Assembly: GCF_016865485.1 (NCBI RefSeq)
Contig: NZ_AP024452.1
Span: forward strand, 4,734,501-4,798,500
DNA: 64,000 nt
DNA from: Luteitalea sp. TBR-22
GTDB taxonomy: Bacteria; Acidobacteriota; Vicinamibacteria; Vicinamibacterales; Vicinamibacteraceae
Reading direction: 5' to 3'
A model generated the notes under the pieces. The model was given only the letters and a program-made list of their open reading frames with translations. It made no database searches and was not told where the DNA came from. Shown here one piece after another: positions 7,066 through 15,509 of the stretch. The first letter of the stretch is position 1. Each line of letters begins with the position of its first letter. Position numbers and translations under genes: made by a program.

Positions 7066-9945
7066 ATGGCTACCCAGTGGCGCCACACCGGACTCACCTG
7101 GCTCGTCGCGGCCACGATCTCGGGGGTGTCAGCCGCGCCTTTCGCGGTCGCCCAGTCCGACGTCGCCGTCGAGGCGCTTCCTGCGCCCTCCGGCGCGGGG
7201 CTCGTCAACCCGTTGGTCCGGGCCGCCGATGGCACCCTGTTCGGCACGACCGTCTCAGGCGGCAAGAAGGGCCTTGGCACCGTCTTCAGCATCACCACCG
7301 ACGGCAGGCGCACCCGGCTCCACGACTTCTCGGGGCCTGAAGGCGCATCGCCGTTGGAGGGCCAGCCCCTGCTCGTCGCCGACGACGGCAACCTGTACGG
7401 CGTGACGCGCGGCGGCGGGCCTGGGTGGAGTCCGACGAGACCAGGCTGCGGCACCGTGTTCCGGCTCACCCCGTCCGGAGCGGTCACCAGGGTTCACGCC
7501 TTCGACTGCGACGCCTCGCCGAGCAGCGGGCTCACGCAGGATGGCGGCGACCTCTATGGCCTCACGACCGGCGGAGGGCTACGCGCGTGCGGGTCAGCCG
7601 GGCGCAGCCCGTGCGGAACGATCTATCGGCTGCGTCTCGACGGTTCGTTCTCGACGGTGCACCAGTTCCGAGCCGTCGACGGCTGGGCTCCGCGCGGCAC
7701 GCTGGTGCGGGTCGGCAGCGACTTGTACGGGGTCACGCGCCTCGGAGGAAACACCGGCTGCCTCGGTCTCGGTTGCGGCACCGTCTTCCGCCGGTCCATC
7801 GACGGCACCGTCACGACGCTGGTGACCTTCCCCGAAGTCCTCGGGGAGTTTCCCGAGCCCTCCGACCTCGTCTACCAGGAGGCCGATGCCGCGCTCTACG
7901 GCGTGATGCGCAGTGCGATCCCGTGCGTTCCCCTGCAGGCCGAACGCTTCGGCTACTCGGGATGCGGGGCGGTCTTCCGCCTCGACATGGTTGGCCACAT
8001 CGACACGCTCTTCAGTTTCAGCGGCAGCGCAGACGACGGTAACTGGCCCTCGGCGCTGGCGGCGGGTCGCGACGGGCACCTCTACGGGGTGACGCAGGTC
8101 GGCGGTGTCGAATGTCTCCCGGGTCATCGGTGCGGCACGGTATTCCGGCTGACCCTCCAGGGCAGCCGCACGACGCTTCATGCCTTCGAGGGCGGACGCC
8201 TGGGCATCTATCCCTACACACTGCTGCAGGCCGCCGATGGCGACCTCTACGGCACGATGCTGGAGTGCGCCAGTCTGGACGCAGCGTGCGACCAGGCCTT
8301 CAGAATCGCGCTGCTCGACGATGGCCCGCTGCCGAACCTGCGCGTGAAGGCCTTCCAGGCCCCGTCCAGGGCCGCGACCGGCGCGACGATCACGCTGCGC
8401 GACACGGTCGCCAACATCGGCGCGACAGCCTCGACGCCCTCCAGCACGACGTATGCCTGGTCGGCCTACGACAGCCTGCCTGACGCCACGCCTCTCACCA
8501 GCAGGAGCCTGCCATCCTTGCAGGCTGGAGCGACGAGCACGGGCGAGACCACTGCGGCGCTACCCGCCCAGCCTGGGGTCTACACCCTGTTTGCCTGGGC
8601 TGACGGCGAACACCTGGTCCGGGAGTCGCTGGAGTTCGACAACACGAAGCGACGCACGATCGTCGTCGGGCCCAACCTGGTGATCAAGAAACTCGGTGCG
8701 GTGGGTGGGACCGGGATCGAACTCGAGCCGACCGCGCCGACGTCGAGTACCCCGACCACCATTTCCGTCTACACCGCGAACACCGGCGGTGGCACGGCTG
8801 GCCCGTCGGTGACGCGTCTCTATCGATCGCAGCGGGGTGCGCTGAGCGACGCCGTCCTGCTGGCGGAGTTCGACATCGGTTCGCCCGACAGCCTGGAGCA
8901 CCATCACTCGTCGGCCACATTGCAGCTTCCCGCGGGTGACTACTTCCTGCTCGCACTTGCCGATGCCGACGGGCAGGTGACCGAGGCAAGCGAAGACAAC
9001 CTCTTCAAGCTGCGCGTGAGCGTGTCGCTGGGTCTCCAGAGCTACCTGGTACCCGCCAACGGCCACGTCTGGTCGCTGGCCGAAGGACCGGACGGCGCCG
9101 TGTGGTGCACCCTCTCGAGGTGCGAGGATCCAGGGTGCACGACCCTCATCCGCCGCGACGCCATCGGGCGCGTCGCGACCGACGGCACGATTACGGAGTT
9201 CCCCCTGCCGTCCAGCAACATCGCGGGCGGAGCCGGGACCTACGGGCTGACGACCGGCCCCGACAACGCGCTGTGGTTCACGCAGATCCGCGGCAACCGG
9301 ATCGGACGCATGACGACCGAAGGCGGCTTGACCATGTTCCGGCTGCCGGCCGATTCCAACCCGTACCTGATCACCAGTGGACCGGACGGAGCCCTGTGGT
9401 TCACCGAGTCCGGCGGGATTGGCCGCATCACGACAAGTGGCGACCTGAGCCACTACCGGTTGCCATCGGCCGCCAGCAACGACCCCACCGACATCGTCAC
9501 GGGCCCGGACGGGGCGTTGTGGTTCACGGCGGTCAATCGCAACACGATCGGCCGCATCACGACGGTCGGTGAGATCACGGAGCACACGATGCCCCCGTCC
9601 TGCGCGCCCCTGCGGATCGCCGCTGGAAAGAACCCGGCCCTCTGGTTCACCTGCCTGACCGGAAACACGGTTGGACGCCTCACGACCGACGGCGTCATCT
9701 CGACGTACCGCGTGCCGACGCGGGACGGCGGACCTGCGGATATCACGCTCGGAGGGGATGGCGCGCTGTGGTTCACCGAGACGTGGGCGAGGAAAATCGG
9801 CCGTCTCACGACGGATGGAGTCATCACCGAGGCGCCGGCAGGTCCGGGCTCCTCCCCCCACGACATCATCTCGGCCTCGGATGGCCTGTGGTTCACCGAC
9901 GCGGAGTACCTTGGCCACATCCGGCTCGGCGCCGGTCACCCGTAG
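7066..9945 (+). CDS. Large secreted protein: GloVer-type propeller repeats, CARDB domains, Vgb-like propeller
   Basis: The protein has 959 residues and a Sec signal peptide (cleavage near residue 29, AVAQ). Three parts follow. Residues 50-420 hold tandem repeats of the form GGxxxxGTVFRLTxxG, the 'GloVer' tandem repeat of bacterial surface proteins. Residues 422-655 are two CARDB-like adhesion domains starting PNLRVKAF and PNLVIKKL. Residues 660-955 are virginiamycin-B-lyase-like propeller repeats (GPDGALWFTE...IGRITTxG). No catalytic residues are evident, so I read it as a binding or surface scaffold. A strong Shine-Dalgarno (GGGAGGAGG) precedes the ATG. The stop is followed by a hairpin repeat at 9966. 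Confidence 0.85.
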   Translation: MATQWRHTGLTWLVAATISGVSAAPFAVAQSDVAVEALPAPSGAGLVNPLVRAADGTLFGTTVSGGKKGLGTVFSITTDGRRTRLHDFSGPEGASPLEGQPLLVADDGNLYGVTRGGGPGWSPTRPGCGTVFRLTPSGAVTRVHAFDCDASPSSGLTQDGGDLYGLTTGGGLRACGSAGRSPCGTIYRLRLDGSFSTVHQFRAVDGWAPRGTLVRVGSDLYGVTRLGGNTGCLGLGCGTVFRRSIDGTVTTLVTFPEVLGEFPEPSDLVYQEADAALYGVMRSAIPCVPLQAERFGYSGCGAVFRLDMVGHIDTLFSFSGSADDGNWPSALAAGRDGHLYGVTQVGGVECLPGHRCGTVFRLTLQGSRTTLHAFEGGRLGIYPYTLLQAADGDLYGTMLECASLDAACDQAFRIALLDDGPLPNLRVKAFQAPSRAATGATITLRDTVANIGATASTPSSTTYAWSAYDSLPDATPLTSRSLPSLQAGATSTGETTAALPAQPGVYTLFAWADGEHLVRESLEFDNTKRRTIVVGPNLVIKKLGAVGGTGIELEPTAPTSSTPTTISVYTANTGGGTAGPSVTRLYRSQRGALSDAVLLAEFDIGSPDSLEHHHSSATLQLPAGDYFLLALADADGQVTEASEDNLFKLRVSVSLGLQSYLVPANGHVWSLAEGPDGAVWCTLSRCEDPGCTTLIRRDAIGRVATDGTITEFPLPSSNIAGGAGTYGLTTGPDNALWFTQIRGNRIGRMTTEGGLTMFRLPADSNPYLITSGPDGALWFTESGGIGRITTSGDLSHYRLPSAASNDPTDIVTGPDGALWFTAVNRNTIGRITTVGEITEHTMPPSCAPLRIAAGKNPALWFTCLTGNTVGRLTTDGVISTYRVPTRDGGPADITLGGDGALWFTETWARKIGRLTTDGVITEAPAGPGSSPHDIISASDGLWFTDAEYLGHIRLGAGHP

Positions 9946-9965
9946 GAGGCTGCCTTGCGTCCTGA

Positions 9966-9992
9966 CGCGCGGCAGCACGACGCCGCCGCGCG
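9966..9992 (+). repeat. Hairpin repeat, copy 1 (8-bp stem)
   Basis: Arms CGCGCGGC (9966-9973) and GCCGCGCG (9985-9992) flank an 11-base loop. The core GCGCGGCAGCACGACGC recurs at 11317. It sits 20 bases after the stop of the large secreted protein and may serve as a terminator; there is no T-tract. Confidence 0.6.
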
Positions 9993-10051
9993 GCAGGCCG
10001 GCCGTGCAGGTCGCCGTTGCGGGCGGTGGCCTTGCCGGCACACGATGCGCC

Positions 10052-11302
10052 GTGCCCACCCTTCGTTCTGCCGTCGGCGGTCCGGTCGTCCTCGTTCTCG
10101 CTCTGGTGGCCAGTGGCGTCGCGAACGCCCAGGCGCCGACCTCGCCATCAAGGAAGCCACCCGATCTCGCCTTCATCGACACGGGCATCGAGAACGCCTC
10201 GCCGCTGTGGTACGAGCGTGGCGAGGACGACGCGTACCGGGTGCACCTGCTGTACGACCACGAGCGCGACTCGCCGAACAGGGCCGCCGGGCACATCCAC
10301 TTCCGACTGGTGGGGCGCCCCTCTGCTCGGATCACGCTGGAGTTCGTCAACCTCGACAACGTATGGAACGGGCAGCCGGGCTCGGTCGCGGGTGAGCTGA
10401 CGACGGTGGCGCTGTCACCCGACGGCCAGGCCTGGACGACCGTGCCCACCGACGCGTTGCCGGGCAACCGTGTGAGGGTGACGGTGACGCTGCCGCCCGG
10501 CGGCGCGCTGCACCTGGCGCGCATGCAGCCGTATCGCCTCTCGGACCTCGATCGCCTCCTGGCCAGCGCACGGCGGAGTCCGCACGCGGCGGTCACCACC
10601 ATCGGCAGCACGGTGCAGGGGCGCTCTCTCGAAGTGATCCGCATCGGCCGCGAGGACGCGCCGCGGCGCGTCTTCCTGCGCGCCCGCGCGCACCCGTGGG
10701 AAGCAGGCAGCAGTTGGGTGATGCACGGGCTCGTCGAGCGGTTGCTGCGCGACGACGCGGACGCCGCGCGGTGGCGTGGGCAGTACGCGGTCTACGTCCT
10801 GCCGATGGCCAACAAGGACGGCGTGGCCCGCGGCGGCACGCGCTTCAACGTGAACGGCAAGGACCTGAACCGCAACTGGGACAGGCCCGCGGATCCGGCC
10901 CTGGTGCCGGAGAACGCGGCGTTGGAGCACTGGCTCGAGGCGATGATCGCGCGTGGCCGCACGCCGGACCTCGCCATCGAATTGCACAACGACGGGCGCG
11001 GCCTGCTGCACCTCTCGCGACCACCGGTGCCGGGGCTCGACGCCTACCTGGCGCGGATGGCGCGCCTGGAGGCGCTCCTGCGCGCGCGCACGTGGTTCAC
11101 CGAGGGACACACCGAGGGGTCGTTCCGCAACTCGGGCACCCTCGGCGACGGGTGGCTCGAGCGCTATGGCATCGACGCCCTGGTGCACGAACTCAACGCC
11201 AACCGCGTCGAGGGTCGGCAGTCACCGACCTCGGCCGCCCTGTGGCAGGAGTACGGCGCCTCGTTGCCGGGCGTGTTCGAGGTGTACTTCAGGGATCGGT
11301 AA
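10052..11302 (+). CDS. Secreted M14 zinc carboxypeptidase
   Basis: The protein is 416 residues from GTG 10052. That start gives a clean signal peptide (hydrophobic core GGPVVLVLALVASG, cleavage after VANA), whereas the open frame upstream has none. Residues 30-165 form a beta-rich domain seen ahead of some M14 catalytic domains. The catalytic domain follows: zinc ligands H214 and E217 in RAHPWEAGSS, the M14 signature NVNGKDLNRNW, a third ligand His in AIELHNDG, and the catalytic Glu in ALVHELNANR. It should remove C-terminal residues from peptides outside the cytoplasm. The gene is bracketed by two near-identical hairpin repeats. Confidence 0.92.
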   Translation: MPTLRSAVGGPVVLVLALVASGVANAQAPTSPSRKPPDLAFIDTGIENASPLWYERGEDDAYRVHLLYDHERDSPNRAAGHIHFRLVGRPSARITLEFVNLDNVWNGQPGSVAGELTTVALSPDGQAWTTVPTDALPGNRVRVTVTLPPGGALHLARMQPYRLSDLDRLLASARRSPHAAVTTIGSTVQGRSLEVIRIGREDAPRRVFLRARAHPWEAGSSWVMHGLVERLLRDDADAARWRGQYAVYVLPMANKDGVARGGTRFNVNGKDLNRNWDRPADPALVPENAALEHWLEAMIARGRTPDLAIELHNDGRGLLHLSRPPVPGLDAYLARMARLEALLRARTWFTEGHTEGSFRNSGTLGDGWLERYGIDALVHELNANRVEGRQSPTSAALWQEYGASLPGVFEVYFRDR

Positions 11303-11315
11303 GGGGGACTCCGGG

Positions 11316-11342
11316 TGCGCGGCAGCACGACGCTGCCGCGCA
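11316..11342 (+). repeat. Hairpin repeat, copy 2 (11-bp perfect stem)
   Basis: Arms 11316-11326 and 11332-11342 pair perfectly around the loop ACGAC. The core matches copy 1 (9967-9991) at 24 of 25 bases. It lies between the convergent M14 and PEP-CTERM genes and is a good candidate bidirectional terminator. Confidence 0.7.
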
Positions 11343-11355
11343 GGGTCCAGCACTG

Positions 11356-12021
11356 TTACTTCGAACGGCGGCGCAAGCGCGCCACGGCCACGAGCCCGAG
11401 GCTGGCGAGGGCCAGGCTGGCCGGCTCAGGGACATCGTTGTTCGGCAGTTCCTGCACACCGACCGTGAAGCCGTGCCAGCCCTCGGTCGAGTCGGTGAAC
11501 GTGATCTGCGAGAACGTACCCGGCAGGCGAATCACGCCGTGTACCTCGCCATTGCCGAAGAAGCCCGTGCCGCCCGGATTCAGGATGGGCGTGCCGTTAC
11601 CGTAGAACCCGGCCCCGAAGCTGAGCACCTCGATGGGAACCCCGAAGTCCACCGTGTTGCCGTTCCAGCTCACGAGCGCGATGAGTGGATTCTTGACCGG
11701 CCGCGAGAACGCGATCGTCTTGGTCCCGCCCCGGTTGAGGCTGACGATGTCCGATGCTGGTGGGGCATTGTCGACGGTGGGGCTCAGGTACGGCGCCGAC
11801 GGATTCCAGTAATTGGTTCCGGGGCCCGTCGTGAGGAAGTTGAGCGGCCCGGTGAAGGTGACGCCGACGGCCGTGCCGTCGACGTTCATCGTCCCCTCGG
11901 CGCCTGTCGGCGTCATTCCCGTCCAGTCTGTCCAGTAAACCGGCGCCGCGTGGGCGGCACCAGCGGCAAGCGAAGTCACCATGAAAGCTGCCGCAACGAT
12001 CGTACGACGAACCACAGGCAT
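11356..12021 (-). CDS. PEP-CTERM sorting-domain protein
   Basis: This 221-residue exported protein has a Sec signal peptide (MPVVRRTIVAAAFMVTSLAA, cleavage after AHA). Its C-terminal sorting tail is DVPEPASLALASLGLVAVARLRRR, that is VPEP, a hydrophobic helix and an Arg cluster, as recognised by an exosortase/PEP-CTERM system. The middle is beta-rich with no known catalytic motif and a Ser/Thr/Gly/Asn-rich makeup usual for these surface proteins. I chose ATG 12021 because it starts the signal peptide and has GAGGG just upstream. No exosortase gene is in the window. Confidence 0.9.
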   Translation of the reverse strand: MPVVRRTIVAAAFMVTSLAAGAAHAAPVYWTDWTGMTPTGAEGTMNVDGTAVGVTFTGPLNFLTTGPGTNYWNPSAPYLSPTVDNAPPASDIVSLNRGGTKTIAFSRPVKNPLIALVSWNGNTVDFGVPIEVLSFGAGFYGNGTPILNPGGTGFFGNGEVHGVIRLPGTFSQITFTDSTEGWHGFTVGVQELPNNDVPEPASLALASLGLVAVARLRRRSK

Positions 12022-12237
12022 GTCCCTCGATGCCCCGCTTCTCAACGTGGCCCGGCGCACCGGCCTGGCGGAACCGTGTGGGGGGCGCGAGGCAAATCCC
12101 CCCCCACCGATGGCCAAACCCGACTTCCCAGCCAGTGAGATACGACAAGCGTACGAGTCGAAGGCTGGGGAGCCGCGGGGGTGCGACGAAATGACACATC
12201 GCGAGAAGACGTGGGGGCCGGCCCGAGAGTTCCCTGC
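12022..12237. other. Intergenic gap upstream of the PEP-CTERM gene
   Basis: This gap separates the start of the PEP-CTERM gene from the end of the sugar-isomerase operon. It contains a run of C (12097-12107) and no open frame I would call a gene. No clear promoter hexamer was found. Confidence 0.5.
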
Positions 12238-12264
12238 CTCGGGTCTCAGGAGCTGAGACCCGAG
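12238..12264 (-). terminator. 12-bp perfect hairpin ending the sugar-enzyme operon
   Basis: CTCGGGTCTCAG and CTGAGACCCGAG pair perfectly around a GAG loop. The hairpin begins 4 bases after the stop codon of the last gene of the minus-strand operon (12269). No T-run follows. Confidence 0.6.
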
Positions 12265-12268
12265 TCCA

Positions 12269-13225
12269 TCAGCCCTTCGACAGCTGATCCCGCGCCGCCT
12301 CGAGCTGCTGGCGCACCTCCCGGATGCTGTCCAGTTCACGGCCAGCCGCGCCGTGTTCGATGCCGCAGTAGCCGTGGTACCCGGCGTCGACGACGATCTT
12401 CATCATCCGGGGGTAGTCGAGCGGGCTCTGGTTGCCCTTGAAGTCCCACACCGTCGGCTTGACGCTGACGCCCTTGGCCAGCGGCATCATCTCCTGGACG
12501 CCGACGTACGAGTCGTAGCTCTCCACCTTCGCATCCGGGTTGGCCTGGGTCGGCCGCGAGATCGAGAAGTTGCCGAAGTCGGGCAGCGTGCCGGCGCGCT
12601 TGTGGTCGGCCAGCTTGATGGTCTGCATCAGCCACTTCGCATTGCTGCTCAGGCCGCCGTGGTTCTCGATGATCACGTTCAGTCCGTGGGTGTCGGCAAA
12701 CACGCAGAGCTTGTGCAGGCCGTCAGCCACCAGCTTCTGCTGCTCCTCGGGCGTGCCGCTGCTGTAGGCGTTGACACGGATGGAGTGGCACCCGAGGGTC
12801 TTGGCTGCCGTGACCCACTTGTAGTGGTTCTCGACCGCCTGTTGGCGCTTGGCCGCGTCGGGATCGCCGAGGTTGCCCTCGCGGTCGCACATGATCAGGA
12901 CCTGCGTGACGCCCTCGCCCTTCGCGCGGGTGTTCATCTCCGCGAGGTAGGCCGCGTCGGTCGCCTTGTCCATGAAGAACTGGTTGACGTACTCGATGGC
13001 GTCGACCCCGCACGACCTGGCGATCTTCGCGAAATCGAGGTGCTGCATCGTCTGCTTGCGCAGCGGCTGGTTGATGGACCACTCCGCCAGCGAGATCTTG
13101 TACAGCGGCGCCTTGCCCCTGGCCTGGGCCAGTGTCGGCACGGGTGCGGCGATGGCGCCGAGGGCCGCGGCAGCGGGCACGGCAACGGTGGACGCGAGGA
13201 ACTGACGACGCGACGACGTGTTCAC
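12269..13225 (-). CDS. Tat-exported sugar phosphate isomerase/epimerase-type TIM barrel
   Basis: This 318-residue protein is the third gene of its operon. The N-terminus carries a Tat signal (SSRRQFLAS plus an Ala-rich stretch, cleavage near LAQA). The body is a xylose-isomerase-like TIM barrel: ISLAEWSINQPL, GVDAIEYVNQFFMD, VIIENHGG (metal-binding Glu), DFGNF and GYCGIEHG. It probably isomerises or cleaves a sugar derivative in the periplasm. The start is GTG 13225, whose GTG overlaps the TGA of the upstream oxidoreductase by four bases (GTGA), so translation is probably coupled. Confidence 0.9.
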   Translation of the reverse strand: MNTSSRRQFLASTVAVPAAAALGAIAAPVPTLAQARGKAPLYKISLAEWSINQPLRKQTMQHLDFAKIARSCGVDAIEYVNQFFMDKATDAAYLAEMNTRAKGEGVTQVLIMCDREGNLGDPDAAKRQQAVENHYKWVTAAKTLGCHSIRVNAYSSGTPEEQQKLVADGLHKLCVFADTHGLNVIIENHGGLSSNAKWLMQTIKLADHKRAGTLPDFGNFSISRPTQANPDAKVESYDSYVGVQEMMPLAKGVSVKPTVWDFKGNQSPLDYPRMMKIVVDAGYHGYCGIEHGAAGRELDSIREVRQQLEAARDQLSKG

Positions 13226-14397
13226 GAGAGATCTCCTGCGATGCTCTTCCACTCGACGACCTTGCCGGTGGTGATGGCCTGGTGGCCCATGATGGCGGTG
13301 AGCGCGCCGGTCGCGCCCACGGTGATGTCGGCCGGGTTCTTCCCCGTGCCACGAATGCAGTCGTAGAAGGCCTGCATGTGCGCGCTCGGGTGCTCGTCCA
13401 CCTTGTCGGCCAGCATCGTCGGCGGCGTCTTGCCGTCGAGCGGGTACACATTGGTGTCGCCCATCAGGTCGCAGGCGCCCTTCTGGCCGTACACGTGCAC
13501 GAACTGCCCGCCGCCCGGCAGGCCCTTCGGGTGGAAGACCATCTGCGTGAAGTACAGCTTCACGCCGCCGGGATAGTCGTAGCTGAGGGTGTAGCCGTCC
13601 ATGATGGAGCGGCCCGGCGGGTCGTCCTTGTACAGCAGGATGCCGCCGAAGCCGGCGGCCTTGAGCGGCGTGGCGCCGACCGCCCAGTTGCACAGATCGA
13701 GGTTGTGGACCGACATCTCGATCAGGTAGCCGCCGGACTTCTCGACGTCGAAGAACCAGTCGGCCGACGACCCGGTGTGGCTCAGGTCGGACTCGGAGTG
13801 GCGCTGCGCCTTCACCATCAGCACGTCGCCAATCGCGCCACTGCGGATCTTGCCAACGGCGGCCTGCAGGCGCTTGTACGAGCGGAGCTGCTGCCCCGTC
13901 ACGAACACCTTGCCCGACGCCTTGACGGCCTTCACCACCGCCTGCACCGACGCGGGGGTGATCGCCACCGGCTTCTCGCAGTAGACGTGCTTGCCCGACT
14001 GCAGCGCCGCGACCGCCATCTCCGCGTGCAGGTGCGGCGGCGTCGCGATGACCACGGCCTCCACGTCCTTGCGGTCGATGACGCGCCGCCAGTCGCTGAC
14101 GGTCGTCGGGGTGTCGCGGGCCGCGAGCGTCGCGGCCGCCGAGAGCCGGTCGGCCTTGGTGTCGCAGAGCGCGACGACCTTGCCGAGTTCGAGCACCGAA
14201 CGCAGGTCCTGCGTGCCGCGTCCGCCGGTGCCGATGACGGCGGTGGGAATGGCGTTGGGCACGGGGGCCGCCGGGACGACGATCTGGGGTTGCGCGGCGA
14301 CACGGGACGCAAGCGCCGCAGACGTGGCAATCGAGGCGCCGGCCTCGAGCAGTTGGCGTCGGGTGAGGTCGTGGTTCACGGAAGTCCGGCCTTTCAC
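13222..14397 (-). CDS. Tat-exported Gfo/Idh/MocA-family oxidoreductase
   Basis: This 391-residue protein is the second gene of the operon. A Tat motif (LTRRQLLEAG) lies near residues 11-20. The Rossmann motif follows as AVIGTGGRGTQD, then the family's CEKPVAI motif (Lys likely catalytic) and a C-terminal alpha/beta domain with GGYLIEMSVHNLDLCNW. These enzymes use NAD(P) to oxidise or reduce sugars; some use a tightly bound NAD that can be carried through the Tat pathway already folded. The start is GTG 14397, overlapping the upstream TGA by four bases; a later GTG (14379) just before the Tat motif is an alternative. Confidence 0.92.
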   Translation of the reverse strand: MKGRTSVNHDLTRRQLLEAGASIATSAALASRVAAQPQIVVPAAPVPNAIPTAVIGTGGRGTQDLRSVLELGKVVALCDTKADRLSAAATLAARDTPTTVSDWRRVIDRKDVEAVVIATPPHLHAEMAVAALQSGKHVYCEKPVAITPASVQAVVKAVKASGKVFVTGQQLRSYKRLQAAVGKIRSGAIGDVLMVKAQRHSESDLSHTGSSADWFFDVEKSGGYLIEMSVHNLDLCNWAVGATPLKAAGFGGILLYKDDPPGRSIMDGYTLSYDYPGGVKLYFTQMVFHPKGLPGGGQFVHVYGQKGACDLMGDTNVYPLDGKTPPTMLADKVDEHPSAHMQAFYDCIRGTGKNPADITVGATGALTAIMGHQAITTGKVVEWKSIAGDLS

Positions 14398-15353
14398 GCG
14401 GGACGGGCCGCCTGCGCCTGCAGGCCGCCGATGACACTCTGCACGTACTCCCTGGCGCGGCGCGCCAGGGCGTCGATGCCCTCGGGCGTCGACGGGCGCG
14501 GCACCAGGGGCTCGAAGATGTTCTCGAAGACCAGCGGCATGGTCAGCCCGGTGCGCATGACGGGCTGCAACAGGCGGTAGTGATCGATCTCGCCGAAGCC
14601 GGGCCCGCAGTCCTCGTCCTTCGGCCAGTCGCGATGGTCCTTGATGGCGAAGGCGCGCACGTCGCCGACGCAGGTGGCGATGTCGGCAATCGGGTCGTGG
14701 CTCTCGTAGTCGAGCACGTTCCCGGCGTCATAGCACATCCGGACGCCCTCGTCACCGACCTCGCGGATGATCCGCGCGCACATCGCGCCGGTGGCGGTGT
14801 TGCCCCCATGCTGCTTGATGAGGACCGTCACGCCCGCCTTGCGCGCATCGGGGCCGATCGCCTTCAGGCAGGCGACGACGCGCTCGTACTCGCCGGGACG
14901 GGTGCGACCGAAGGTGAGCAGATAGGGGATACCCGCTGCCGCGGCCTGCGCGATGCGCCGGCGGTGGTCGTCGGTGGCGTTGGGTTCCTCGAGGAACACC
15001 GTCGAGAACATCATGACCGGCGTGAGCCCGAGGTCGCGGCAGCGACGCGCGAGCGCGGCGGCCTCCGACGGCGGCGCCGCGACGTCCATCGCCGGGCGCT
15101 GCTGGCCGCCCGTGTCCTTGTGCGTGACGCCCCACGCCACGTGGTCGTAGCCGGCCGCCCTGATGCCGGTGAGCGCGCGGTCGAGCGGGAAGGCCGCGTA
15201 CGGCAGCGTCATGCAGGCGTACTGGAAGCGCGTCGGTGCGCCGGCGGAGACGGCTGCAGCTGCCGCCGGTTGCTCGCCGACACGCGACCGCGCCTCGAGC
15301 CGCGACGCCAGACCCGACGCGGCGAGCGCGCCGAGGAACTCCCTCCTGTGCAT
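14394..15353 (-). CDS. Tat-exported sugar phosphate isomerase/epimerase-type TIM barrel, first gene of operon
   Basis: This 319-residue protein begins with a Tat motif directly at the N-terminus (MHRREFLGALAASG). The TIM-barrel body has GYDHVAWGVTHKD, VTVLIKQHGGNT, RMCYDAGNVLDYE and AIKDHRDWPKDEDCGPGFGEIDH, as in AP-endonuclease-2-like sugar isomerases and epimerases. I chose ATG 15353 over the GTG at 15362 because a TATCGT -10-like hexamer covers that GTG and lies seven bases upstream of the ATG. With the two downstream genes it forms a three-step periplasmic sugar pathway: two TIM-barrel enzymes and one dehydrogenase. The substrate is unknown. Confidence 0.9.
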   Translation of the reverse strand: MHRREFLGALAASGLASRLEARSRVGEQPAAAAAVSAGAPTRFQYACMTLPYAAFPLDRALTGIRAAGYDHVAWGVTHKDTGGQQRPAMDVAAPPSEAAALARRCRDLGLTPVMMFSTVFLEEPNATDDHRRRIAQAAAAGIPYLLTFGRTRPGEYERVVACLKAIGPDARKAGVTVLIKQHGGNTATGAMCARIIREVGDEGVRMCYDAGNVLDYESHDPIADIATCVGDVRAFAIKDHRDWPKDEDCGPGFGEIDHYRLLQPVMRTGLTMPLVFENIFEPLVPRPSTPEGIDALARRAREYVQSVIGGLQAQAARPA

Positions 15354-15360
15354 GGGCAGC

Positions 15361-15366
15361 ACGATA
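15361..15366 (-). promoter_or_regulatory. -10-like box TATCGT, leaderless layout, sugar-enzyme operon
   Basis: TATCGT (minus strand) is followed by seven bases and the ATG at 15353. It would drive the three-gene operon and decides between the two possible starts. Confidence 0.45.
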
Positions 15367-15377
15367 TCCGACGCGTC

Positions 15378-15507
15378 GGCAATTTGAAATTTGAAATTGG
15401 AAATTGATCGGCGGCCGGCCTCTCGGCCTCGCCGCTCGGGACATCTCGCCGGGGCTGCGGCGCAGCCGCGCCCTCGCGCATTTCAAATTTCGAACTTCAA
15501 ATTGCCA
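15378..15507. repeat. AT-rich 7-base arrays in inverted orientation filling an intergenic gap
   Basis: The left array is AATTTGA, AATTTGA, AATTGGA, AATTGAT (15381-15408). The right array is TTTCAAA, TTTCGAA, CTTCAAA (15481-15501), which is its imperfect reverse complement. The outer 11 bases of the two arms (GGCAATTTGAA) match exactly. Between them lies a GC-rich stretch with a GGCTGCG/CGCAGCC hairpin. The AT-rich arms are in sharp contrast to the surrounding DNA. Confidence 0.8.
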
Positions 15508-15509
15508 CC

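Noticed and set aside
5661-7487. 608-codon minus-strand open frame across the SBP56-like gene
   Set aside because: It spans two plus-strand genes and the gap between them and has shadow-type composition without any motif.
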